Assembly: GCA_016858145.1 (NCBI GenBank)
Contig: JAEHOE010000011.1
Coordinates: 1,054,001 to 1,118,000, forward strand
Source of the DNA: Edaphochlamys debaryana
Lineage: Eukaryota; Chlorophyta; Chlorophyceae; Chlamydomonadales
Direction: 5' to 3'
Length of the DNA: 64,000 nucleotides
Part shown: piece after piece, positions 12,068-22,908 of the stretch
Numbering within the stretch: the first letter of the stretch is position 1
Layout: the number at the start of each line of letters is the position of its first letter
The notes under the pieces: model-generated
Seen by the model: the letters and a program-made list of their open reading frames with translations, nothing else
The model's database searches: none
What the model was told of the DNA's origin: nothing
Translations under genes and position numbers: made by a program

Positions 12068-15000
12068 TCATGCCGCCACGCTGCCCGACCCGCCAGCGCG
12101 CTTCGCGCCCGCCGCCGCCGGCGGCGGCGCCGCAGCCGCCAGCTCCACCACCGCCGGCGCCGCCACGAGCGCCGTGCCCCGCAGCCCACTATTGCCACCG
12201 CCGCCACCGCCGCCGCTGCGGCTGCTGACACCGTGGTCGGGCTTCGCCACCGCCACCGCCGCCGCCGTCAGGCCCCCCGCGGCCGGCATCTCGGCACGTG
12301 GCTTCACCGCTAGGGCCGAGGGCGAGACCTTGAGCCGTACCGGGCCCTGCGCGCCTTGCTGCGACCCCGCCTGCGCGGGCCTTATGAGACTGACCAGTCC
12401 CGCCGCCGCCTGAGCCAACCCCGTCAGGCCCGCCCGCACGACCCGCGCGCTCGGGCTCTCCGCCCGCGGCGCCTGGCCTGCGCCTGCAGGCCCGCCACTG
12501 CCGCCGCCAGTCCCTCCGCTGCCGCTGCCGCTGCCGCTGCCGCCGCCTCCAGCCGCCCCGCCGCCGCCGTTTGCCAGGCCGTCCGAGCGGCCGTTGGCAA
12601 GATGGGCCCCGGCCCCCGCCCCGCTGACCCCCGCCAGAGAGGACGAAATGAGGGCCACAGCAGGGGCGGCGCCGCGGGGCTGATGCGTCGGCTGGGCAGC
12701 TCCAGGCGGGGTGTGTGGCCGCGGCTGGGGCTGCAGGCGCGCGTGGGGCTGGGAGGAGCGGTGCTTGCTGGGGGAGCCTGGGGTCTGGCCCCGGCCCCAC
12801 GCATCGTGGTTGGGGCTCGGGTTCCCGGGCGAAGGCGTGGCCTTGGCAGGGCTCCTGCGAAGCACCACGAGAGGGACTGCGTCTGACCTTGGCGGAGACC
12901 CATCGGGGCTGCGTGCTGCGCCCGGCCCAGGCCGTCGCTCCGACCGCTGGCCCGTCGGCGGCCGGGGGAAGGGCGGCGGCAGCCCCGCCTTCGCGGCAGC
13001 ATCCGCGGCGGCGGTGGCAGCGGCGGCGGCGGCAGAGCCGCCGCTGGCGCGAGGCGCGCCGGAGGCGGCGTCTGTTGCGTCGGCGGAGCCGGCGCGGGCC
13101 AGGCCGCCGCCGCTGGCGCCGCTGCCTCCGCTGCCGGCACCGCCAGCGGCGGATCGAGATCGCTTGCGGCTGGCGCCCGAGCCGCCGCCGGAGGCGCGGC
13201 GGGCGGCGGCGTACGACAGTGCCTCTTCGACTTCCGTTAGGCCGAGGCGCTGGTGCGGTTGGCTCCAGGGCTTGGGCACCCATGAGCCATCCTTGGGGCC
13301 TGCAGCAATGGATGCACAGGGTCCAAAAGGCCTCGCATCGCAGGCCAAAGAGGCAGTGCTCCGACCCCCCGCCTGGGCGGACATGCATAGGCCCGGACTG
13401 CCAGCTTGAACGTCTTGAGCCTGCAGCCGCTACCAGTGCCGACACTACGGGCCGGGCTACCACAGACCCTGCGCCCGCCGTCTACGGACTTCTCCTTATC
13501 CGGATCAGTTCCACCGTGCAAGCCTCAGCCGGTCCAGGCGCCCCAAGCAGACCCCTCCTCCCGAGAGTTCCGAACTCCCGATCGCCCAGGCCCAACTCAC
13601 TAATACACTTCCACGCCACACCCAGGTGGGGCGATGCCGCCGTGGTCGCCCCCGCGGCGGCGGCTCCGCGTGGCCGGTGGTCGGCCGACGGGCCCCACCA
13701 GATGGTGTCATCGGTGGCGCCTCGCCACACGGGCGGCTCGTCGAAGCCTGGGGCGGGACCAGGCAGGGCAAGGGCGCGTGTGACTGATGCGTGTTGAAGG
13801 GTGCTGGCATGGCAAGATGCTGGCTTGGCAAGATGCTGGCTTGGCAAGAGGCAGGTATCCAAAATGTGCGGGCCGCGTGTACAGGGTTCAGACTATCGGA
13901 AGAGGGCGTGCTTGTCAAAACAGGAGCCAGGGTACAGTGTCGTCAGCGCGAATGCGACCCAGGTGGTCTGAGCGGGGCGGTCACGCCATGGTCTAAGGAC
14001 CGCGGCTGTGGGGAGGCAGAGCAGCGCGTACGGCGCGGCAATCAGGACTGCAGGGCCCCAGCCCCCACGGCAATCGGTGTGAACACGGCACCGGCACTTA
14101 CCCACGAACGCGAGCTCGACTCGGTCGCCTTCGGACTTGAGCACACGGGCGATGTACCAAAGGCCTGCCATTGGGAAACACACGGAAGCATTTGTTGACG
14201 ATGCCGTGTGCGCATGGTCGCATGCTGCCGTACCGTACGACCCCGTATCATGCGTGACACGTGCCGTGCGCTGGCGGTACGGCACGGCACGCACCGTTGC
14301 TCTCGTCCATGACCATGGGACGAGCCGCCAGCAGCCCGGCGCCCACTGGCGGCGCCTTCGCCGCCGCAGCCGCCCGCTGCAGCTCCGCGCCGCCGAGCCG
14401 CCCGACGGCGGCGGCGGTGCTGCCGCCGCCAGCGCTGCCGCTGCCGCCAGCACTGCTGCCGCCAGTGCCGCCCTCACCGCAGCCGCTTGCGCCGCTGCCG
14501 CTGCCTGGCCGCCTGGATGACCGTAGTGGCGGCTCCGAGCCCGCGAGCCCACCGCCGTTCGCCAGCGGCGGCGGTGGCAGGTGCGACGGGCCGGCGGCGG
14601 ATGCCGGCCTTGCGCTCGATGCAGCCAGCGGGCGGCAGTGACGTGCCGACAGCACAGCCGGCGGCTGGCGCGCTATGCCAGCGAGCCCGCCAAGGCCGCC
14701 GATGCCGCCGCCGAGTGCGGCTGATGCCACACCCAGACTCACGCCCATACCCACACCTGGGCCGGCAAGCTGTTCCATCCCGCGCCAGCGCGGATCTGCC
14801 CGCCCGCCGCCAGCTGAGATCTGGCGAAGCAGCGGCCGTACTGCCGGCGAGCAGGCGAGATCAAACAGATCCTCCGCCGTCACATCCTCGGCGGAGACTC
14901 CCGCCGCCGTCAGCGCCGCCAGCACCTCCGCCAGATCCGCCTCTCTCGGCGGCGGAAGCTGCACCGCCGCCACCGCCGCCGCCGCCGCCACCAATGGGGC

Positions 15001-18000
15001 CATTCCCGAGGCCTTACGCGCGCTGACGGCGGCGCCATTAGCGGCCTTGGCGGCGGCCGCTGGCTCCAAGGTGGCAGCGGCGGCGGCGGGCTTGGCCGGT
15101 TGGCGCGTTGAGGGTGGCCTAGGCTTGACGTCAGCAACCGCCGCTGCCGCCGCGGCCTTGGCAGCGGAGGGCTTGCTGGGCTCTAGCCCCGTTGGCAGCG
15201 CTGCATGCGACGGTTGGTCCTTGGCAGAGTTCAACCCGTTCGCCCCCGCCGCCGCCAGCCGCCGCTGCAGCTGCTGCTGCGCTGGCGTGGCGTGGTGCGC
15301 CCCGGAAGGCGAAGCGTCGCGGCGCGCGCCGCATGAGCCATCGTCCGCGTCCATGGTCGTGGTGTGCTGTACGACACCCTTGGCGCGGGCTGGCACCGCC
15401 ACCGCCGGCGCCGCCGCCGCCGGCCCGTAGCCAAGCCGCAGCTTCAACTTGATTGGGGCCGGACAAAGTGCTGGCGCGGATTGCAAGCCGCCGCCGGGGG
15501 CCGACGGCTGCCCATCCGGCTTCGCCGCTGCCGCCGCCGCCGCTGGGGCCCGTTTATGGTGGGGCTGGGCAGGGCGCAGGTGCGGTGGCAGCTGCTGCGG
15601 CGATGCGAGCGGCGCATCCGTGGGGTGGTGCTGGGTGCACTCGGCCTCTCCCCGCGAGCCCTGTGCTGGCGCAGGCTGCGTCGACGAGGGGGCGTGCGCG
15701 TGCGGAAGCGTACAGGTGTGCGGCGCAGAGTTGGGACGCTGCCAGTTGGGCGGCGGCGGCGCCGGCGGCAGGGGCCGTCGCTCGACGGCTGCTGCCGCCG
15801 CGGCCACCGCTGCCGCCGCCGCCGGGCGGGGGCGCTTCAGTGCGCGTGGGCTGCCGTCACCGGCCGCCGTCGCCGCATCGCCAAAGCTTGGCGTCTGCGT
15901 CTGACCCTCAGAGCCCTCCTGGTCCGCGCTCTGCGCCAGACCCAAACCCGAGTCGGCGCCTGGCCCGGCTAGGATCGCATGCCTCTCCGCATAGCCGGTT
16001 CCAACAGCAGCGTCGGGCGCGGTATGCATCAGCCGCTCGTGGCCCCCTGGAGCCTTGCCCCTGACCCTGCTTTCACTCAGGCTGCCCTGCAGCTCCTGCC
16101 TTGGCCGCTTGGGGGCAGCAAAGGCAACCGCCTCGGTCCCATCCCGTGCAATGCAGGACGGGGCCTCCGCCTCCGCCGCTCCGGCCTCCGCCTCAGCGGC
16201 AGCGACAGCTGCGAAGGCAGCCTCCGCCGCCGCCTTGGCCGCCGCCGCGTTCAGCGCCTGGCGGGTCTCCGCCGCCAGCCCGGTCGCCCGTTGCGCCGCC
16301 CCCGCAAGTCGTGCCATGGACTTTCGGACGGCGGTGGCAGCAGCGGCGGCAGGGGCAGCGGCGCGGAGCCCAGCCATGCCAGCGACGGCGCCGCCGTCAG
16401 CCTGACCGCTGCCGCCGCCGCCGCCAGACCTTCCAGAAGGGCCGGCCGAGCCCGGGACCGCCACGCCCCCCGTAGGATCGTCTCCCACATTAGAGGCGTG
16501 CGCCAACGGCGGCGGCAGCGCGAGGGCCGTGCCACCGCCGCTGGCCCCGCCGCCGCCGCCGCCGCCAGCCGCACCGCCGACTCTAGGGCAGGCGGCAGCG
16601 TCCGTTAACGTATCTGGAAGAAGGTGCAACACCTGGACATTGTGGCGAGGAGTGGGATGGGGTGGGGCGGCGTGCGGCGTTAATATGCGGACGCACGAGG
16701 CATGACTCCAATGGCCGGATGCGATGCGGAACGCGGCAACGGCCTGTCAGCAGGCGTCAGGCTCGATCCCCGGCGCTAAACTCACCCAGATCCGAGCCCA
16801 AGATCCAGTCCTGGATCGGATCTCACCTCCGCCGCCTGCGCTTCATCCAGGAAGTCGAGGCTCCGCAGGAGATCGACCACCAGCACCGATACACGCGCCG
16901 CCAGCTGCCGCTGCGCGCCGCCGCCGCCGCCGCCGCCGGCCCGCGCGAAGTCCAAGCTACAAGGCGCCGCCGCCGCCGCCGCCGCCGCCAGTGACGACGG
17001 GCCCGGCCCTGCCACGTCATCAGCGCTGCGGGCCGCTGCTCCTTCCCCCAGCCCGGCCTCGACGCCAGCGGCAGCGGCCGACAGTGCCACGACTGCGCCC
17101 TCGCCTGCCGCCGCCGCCGCCGCTACCGCCGCCGCCGCCGCCGTTGCTGGCGGCGGCACCTCCGTGCGGCCCGCCGTGCTGCCCTCGTCACTCGCGACCC
17201 GCTGCGCGGTCGGGGCTGCGAGCGCGGCGTGGCTGGCGTCGCCATCGCCGGCGGCGGTGGCCTGCAAGCCTCCGCTGCCGCCGCTGCCGCCGCCGCCAGC
17301 GGCGCTCGAGCGGAGGGGGTCCATGCCAAAGAGCGCCAGCCCCGCCACCAGCTGGCACGCGTACGAGCTGGGCGGAGTGCGGCCGTCGAGGCCCTGCGGC
17401 CGCGGCCGCGACCGCCACCGCTGCGGCGGCGGCGCCAGCGGCAGCCGCTGCGGCGGTGCCGCCGCCACCGCGTCCTGCGTAGCGCCGCCGCCGGCGCCCG
17501 CGAGTGCGGTCCCGGCGGAGGGTGTAACCGCCGCCGCTGGGGCGGGGTCTGCGGTGTCGAGTCCGTGGCGGGCGCGCTTTACGGCGCGGGGCGATCCCTC
17601 CAGCTGGGGTACAGCTGGCCCTGATGGGCCCGCCGCCGCCGCTGCTGCCGCCGCGGCCGGCTGGGCGCCGTCGCCGGAGGGCTGCGCCGCCGCCACCTCT
17701 GCCGCCGCCGCCGCCACCGCCGCTGCTGCGGCCTGTGCACCCGGCGGCGGCGGCGGCGGCGGTGCCGGCGGGAGCGGCTGGCCGCAGGAGGTGCAGTGCT
17801 GCGGGCCGGGCCCGTTGACGGCGGGGCAAAAGGGCGCGGCGCCCTGCGGCCCTGCGCCCACGCCCAGACCCTCACCCACATCCAGCGATCTTGGAGCATG
17901 GGCACCGGGCGGTGGCGCCCCGGCAGCCCTGTGCTGGAGCCCCTCCTCCCGCCCCAACGCACGGTGTGCCTCCTCCTCTTGTTGCTCCTGCTTGACCCAC

Positions 18001-21000
18001 ACATCTGGGTCGGACAGCAGGCTGTGGGGCAGCGGCGGCGGCTGCGCGGGTGCGCGCCCCGCCCCGTCGGCTGCGCGAGCGCCCCGCCCGCTGGCGCCGC
18101 CGCCGCGGCGGGAGCCGCGGCCAGAGCGGGCCGCCGCCGCCGCCGGACACAGCCGTGCGCCCCTGCCCACATCCGCCGCCCGGGATGCCTGGGCTGCAGC
18201 GCTGGGTGCTGCTGCCAGTCCCTGCACTTGCTCGAGCGTATCCCCGCCGTCGCCTTCCCCGCCGTCTGCCTCCCTGTTGCCGCGGCCGCCGCCAGCGTTG
18301 GTGTCGGCGGCCAGACCGGTCAGGTCGGGACCGTTGGCGGCGCCGCTCCGCGCGCGCCCGCTGCTGGCTCCCGCTCCCGTCCCACCCGTGACCGCCCTCC
18401 CCGCCGCCGCCGCCGCCGCTGCCGCTGCGGCAGCCGCAGGGGTAGCGTTTGCATGCGACTGCTCCGCCCCACCAGTCCTGGCGGGCCGGGGCCTGCACAG
18501 CCCTCGCTCCGAGCCCGGCCCCGGAGTGCCCGATCTGGATTCGGAGCGTCCGCTCGCATCCGCATCGGACCCCAGCCGCTTTTTGGACTCGGACCCCGAT
18601 CCGGACTCAGCCCCGGAATCGGACTCGGACTCAGATCCGGACTCGGACGAAGCCTCTACCGGGGAGGCCTTGCCGCGTCGTGTACGCCGCCCGGCGTGCA
18701 CGACTGGTTCCAGCATGTCCCCGGGTGGCTCCTGCTTGACCCTAACCGGCGCGCTCGCCTTCCGCGGTCTCCCCCTCCCTCGCTTCACGGCCACGCCCAC
18801 ATCAGCAGGCGCTGTGCCCCCGTCAGCGCCTGCCCCGGCTCTGGCTGCCGCTGCCGCTGCGTCCGTTGGCCGCGACCGCCCTTCCACCGCTGACGGCGCA
18901 GCGGCGGCGGCTCCTGACGAAGCCGCCGGCGACGCGGCAAGGGCCTGCCTTGTGCGTGGGCGTGTGGCGCAGGGCGGGGCCTCGTCAGCAGAGGCCTCGA
19001 CGGCGGCGGCGGGGCGGCGGGTTCGACGGCCGCCGGCGGCGCCGTTGGGGGCTGCCGCCGCAGAGCCGCTGGCGGCGGCAGCGGCAGCCGCGGCTGGGGC
19101 GGCGGAGGCCGAGGCCGAGTCGTGCGCTGACAGCAGCAGTCTGAGTGCGGCCAGGGCGTCACGGAGGAGAGCAGCGGCGGCCTGCGCGCATGTGAGCCAG
19201 GGGAGTGGTGTTGGGGTGCAGGAGGTAGGGTGCAGGATGTGGCTGATAGCTCATCAGAGCAGGGTGTGCTGGGAAGCAATGACCGACCTGCTGGGTGGGC
19301 TTGGGGCCCCGACGTATGGTCCCTGCCTTTCCCGATCATTATATCAGTACTATTCTTGTAATTCCGGCGCGTAATTGCTTGCCGCCGGTCTATCTCGGTT
19401 GCCGCCCCGCCGCCGCGCCCGCTGCCAGTGGCCACTCCCGTCCCGCTGCAACTGTCTGCTGGAGCTTCCTATCCGTCCCAAGCTCGCCGGCCGCAATTGC
19501 ATACATACGTATAAAGAGGGGGTACAGCAGATGGATGACTGGGACTGCCGGCGGCTCGCTCGCGGCTGGATGCTCCGAACCTCAGTGTTAGTTTTCCCTA
19601 CAGCGCAGTACCGTACGGGCATACATTTCACGCCAGGCGGCGGCGGGCGGGGCGTGGCTAGCTCACCTTGGTCTCAAAAGCCCACACCTGCGCTCCGCGG
19701 CCCAGGTAGGGCCCCGCCGCGAGCACGGCCCGGCTTAGGTCCGGGTGTTGGCTGGAGATGGGGCCCTGCGCCCGCGGCCCCCGGAAGCCCAGCGCCGCCA
19801 GCTCGCCTCCCTCCAGCTCCTGGGCAACCGCCAGCATGTACTGCAAGGCGAATGGAAAAAGTAAAGGCAGGGGTACGTACGGATGCGTTAGATTGATAGA
19901 TAGTCCATCCGCGTGGAAGTGGAGGATAGATGTATGGATGCATGAGCAAGTTGCCAATAGAAAATGAAAATAATAATGCCAAACCGCCATACCGCCAAGC
20001 ATGCAATAATGCAATAACAGAGGATAGGTCAGGAATGTATGGGTAGTATGTGTAGTATGGGAACCAGGGTAAGGGCGGCGGTGTACGTAGCGGGCAACCG
20101 GCGGGTAGGTGGAAATGAAGTAGTGACGACGTACGGGGGGTCGGGACGGGGCATGCATGCACGCAGCGGTCATGTCAGTACGTACCGGCGCCACCAGCCT
20201 GTGCTATGGGCGGGACTACGGCAAATGCATGGGAGGGGCAGCTAGCTAGCTAGCTCCCTAGGCTCCCCGTCCTGCCTCATGACCTGCCATAAATCTATGC
20301 ATGTCCCAAGCAATCTACGCGCCGCCCCCTCTTTTTGGTGCTTAATTGTGCATTCATGTTTGTTACCTCGAATTGTAGTAATTGTAGACTGCGCGCTGTC
20401 ACGTGCCAGGGGTGCTACACTTTCGCGTGTGGACCCCGCCCTCCGTTACCTCGACCACGTAGACCACGCACGTGACTAACGTGACCGCCTCGCACCCTTC
20501 TCCATCGTCGGGGTTGAACATCTATCGCCGCGCGCTCGGTCGAGGTTGCGGCCTTTATTTCGAAGGGCCCCCACCCGCCCCCAGCCGGCCGCCCCCGCCC
20601 CCACCCGGCCCGCCCGCTGTCCGTCTCGTCCGTCCCGCCCTCAACAAACACACAGCTCCAGGCTCTGCTGTGCGAATCTACGTACGACAGACGAGGAGAC
20701 ATATCAGGTATGAGTAGCCGCCGGCAAGACTAACAAGACCGCGCAAGATTAGAAAGAAGAAAATGAAATGGTGGAAATGAATAATAAACTCACCGGCTGC
20801 TTGGCCACAGCCAGGGCGGCCTGCGCCAGCCCCAGCAGCAGCACCCGCTCCAGCTTGGGGCTGAGGCCCGCATGGAACACCACCTGCACGGGGCATGCAG
20901 CAGGGCAGCACGAGAGGGCGGCGCGGCTTGTGGGCAAGCAAGCAAGCCATTACATATGCACGCACCTGAAGGAAGGGCAGGGTAGGCAGGGCAGGCAGCA

Positions 21001-22375
21001 GGCGCACATAGCCTGCCATTTAAGAAGCTAGGCCAGCAGCGCGAGCGATTGAAGTAAGTTAGATGGATGGATGCAAAATTGCTGTTTGCAAAAATGATAG
21101 AGGGCGGGTGCGCCCGATGTTGCATGCAACCGACTCCGGGCAGGGTTCATTGCGAGGCTGGGATGGGTGGTTGGTGTATGTAAGAGACAGCACGGGCGCA
21201 CGCCATCATTTCATTAACCCCCACATGCACACGTACAGGTTAGTTTCTACCGGCGGTTAGTGGCACCGCATATGCAGCCACACAAGCCGGCGGCGGCGGC
21301 GCGCAAGCCTACCCGCCGCTTCTGATGCGTACGTACCCCCTTCCATCCTGCTGCAGTAGTCTGTCTATCTCTGCCTGCTGTCTGCGCTGGACGGACCTGC
21401 TCTGCATACTCCGTTTGCTGCAAATTACTGGCAATAAACCAGCCAATCATCAGTATGTTGATTGCATGATAGATGAACGCGGTACGTAGCGCAGCAGGCC
21501 GTACATACCGTGCCGAGTATACATGCCAAGCGACGGCACAGAAAGGAGTATCCCATTCTTTGCCCGGCAGCAGGGATAGGTACCAGGGTTGCCTCCAGGC
21601 GTGCGCCGCCAGGCAGCAGCGTGCAGCAGCTAGCTGCATCACCCCGCCGCCGCCCATCCGGTATCCGTAAAACAAACGAACCAATCCAGAAGCAACAGTA
21701 GCAACGGGTGGGCAGGGACGCAGCCGCCGCGCGCCGCGCGCGGCACCTACCTACCCCGCCGCCTGGCCCGCCCCCCGCCGCCATGACAACGCAACGCCGC
21801 CGCCTGTATGTGCACGTGCTGACGTACGGCTGCATGCCGCCGCCGAGTGACGGCCGCCCGCCCTGCCCGTTTCATCACAGCACGCATGTGGCCTGCCTGC
21901 CCGCCTCACCAGGAGCTTGCTGTCGGGTCGAAGCGCCACGACACAAGCACAGGCCTGCAGCTCCGAGCGTCCCTTCTCCAATAACACGGCGGTGCGGACG
22001 GAGTCATACTGGCCTGGCAGTAACAAATAAAATAAGGAGCAAAACTGTGGTCGGTCGGAGGCAGGACGGCTATTCGACAGACGCTTTCCGCGGTCCTCCG
22101 GAGACGGGTACCCCCCCAGCAGGCTCACCTGGCCTCACAACTCCGTCCGTTGTGCTCTTGCTATGCACCGCTGCGGAAACAATTTTGGCGAATCCCCTGT
22201 ATGCCGCTGCCAGCTGACGCGCTGCGCTCGCGTACAGCGCCTGGAGCTCTTCGGAGAGCGTCGCATGGTGTTTAGGCAGAACTCGTAGCGAGAGGGAGTC
22301 GATGCCGATGGATATCACCCGCGCGCTTGATGGCGTCTCTAGGTCAAAAGGGTTCGTTCCGGCCCCAGAGCGCAT
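12068..22375 (-). CDS. Very large unrecognised nuclear-type protein with AT-hook and split Trp-rich Tudor-like segment
   Basis: Nine exons on the - strand: 22375-22129, 22013-21910, 20883-20794, 19840-19667, 19181-16827, 16632-14295, 14164-14102, 13747-13601, 13299-12068; total 6,750 nt, 2,249 residues, every junction in phase. Residues 1-205 form an unrecognised globular-looking domain (RVISIGIDSLSLRVLP, then SVRTAVLLEKG, VVFHAGLSPKLERVLLLGL and AAGPYLGRGAQVWAFETK). Two huge low-complexity exons follow. They hold an AT-hook core KRGRGRPRK (residues 338-346), two VKQE motifs that fit the SUMO-site consensus, a Ser/Asp/Glu tract (about 18555-18655), a CTSCGQPL knuckle, and a helical stretch near residue 1550 (ADLAEVLAALTAAGVS). 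Residues 1770-1850, spread over three small exons, read LWYIARVLKSEGDRVELAF, GFDEPPVWRG, DDTIWWG and DGSWVPKPW, which resembles a Tudor or chromo-barrel fold. Role in chromatin is inference only. It diverges from the ING gene. Confidence 0.65.
13803..13851 (+). repeat. Three tandem copies of a 16-base unit in an intron of gene 2
   Basis: The unit TGCTGGCTTGGCAAGA occurs about three times with one variant base in the first copy. It lies in the intron between exons 14164-14102 and 13747-13601. Confidence 0.7.
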
Positions 22376-22908
22376 CGTGGCCTCCCCGTCATCGCTCGGG
22401 GGAGGCCGGCAACCCGCGAGAGTTATTCGCAGACGTGTCCACCGGCACCAGTTACAGCTCTATTGGCTATAAAGAAGGCTTGGGGAGCGCTCTGTGGGAA
22501 GCCGAGTGCGGTTTGCGAGAGCACGGACCCGAGATTGGCGCCCTGCGCTCGGTACTGCTTTTTGGCATGGCGTTGCCCGCTGTTTCATGCACGCCACCTT
22601 TCCAATACCGAGTCTCAAAACTACCAAGCTTTGGCCAGCGGCCTGCTCCGACAGAGACCGTGGACGACGACGACCTGAGATAAACCAAATGCTTCTAAGC
22701 TCGCCTTGACAGCAACCAGACCTTTAAATTACTGCATTCGTATCGCCAGTATTTACTCCACAAGCCGAGGGCTTCATTTCAAGGATTCTGTGCCTTGCGG
22801 TCTAGCAGAGCCTGGAAGAGCGCCCTGGACGCTCTATGAGCTGAGCTTGGGAGTTCTCGGACTCCCAGGCTGCGGTCAACCTGAGCTTGGCGCCCGAGCG
22901 GATTCAAG
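22376..22908. promoter_or_regulatory. Shared 533-base promoter region of gene 2 and the ING gene
   Basis: The start codons of gene 2 (-, 22375) and the ING gene (+, 22909) are back to back here. A CTATTGGCTATAAAG stretch near 22460-22475 joins a CCAAT-like element in reverse to a TATAAA box on the + strand. It sits about 440 bases before the ING ATG. I see no other clear element. Confidence 0.45.

Noticed and set aside
17164..19374. 736-codon open frame on the + strand
   Set aside because: It is antisense to the 19181-16827 exon of gene 2. GC-rich coding DNA leaves long antisense frames open. The - strand reading has the AT-hook and in-phase splice sites.
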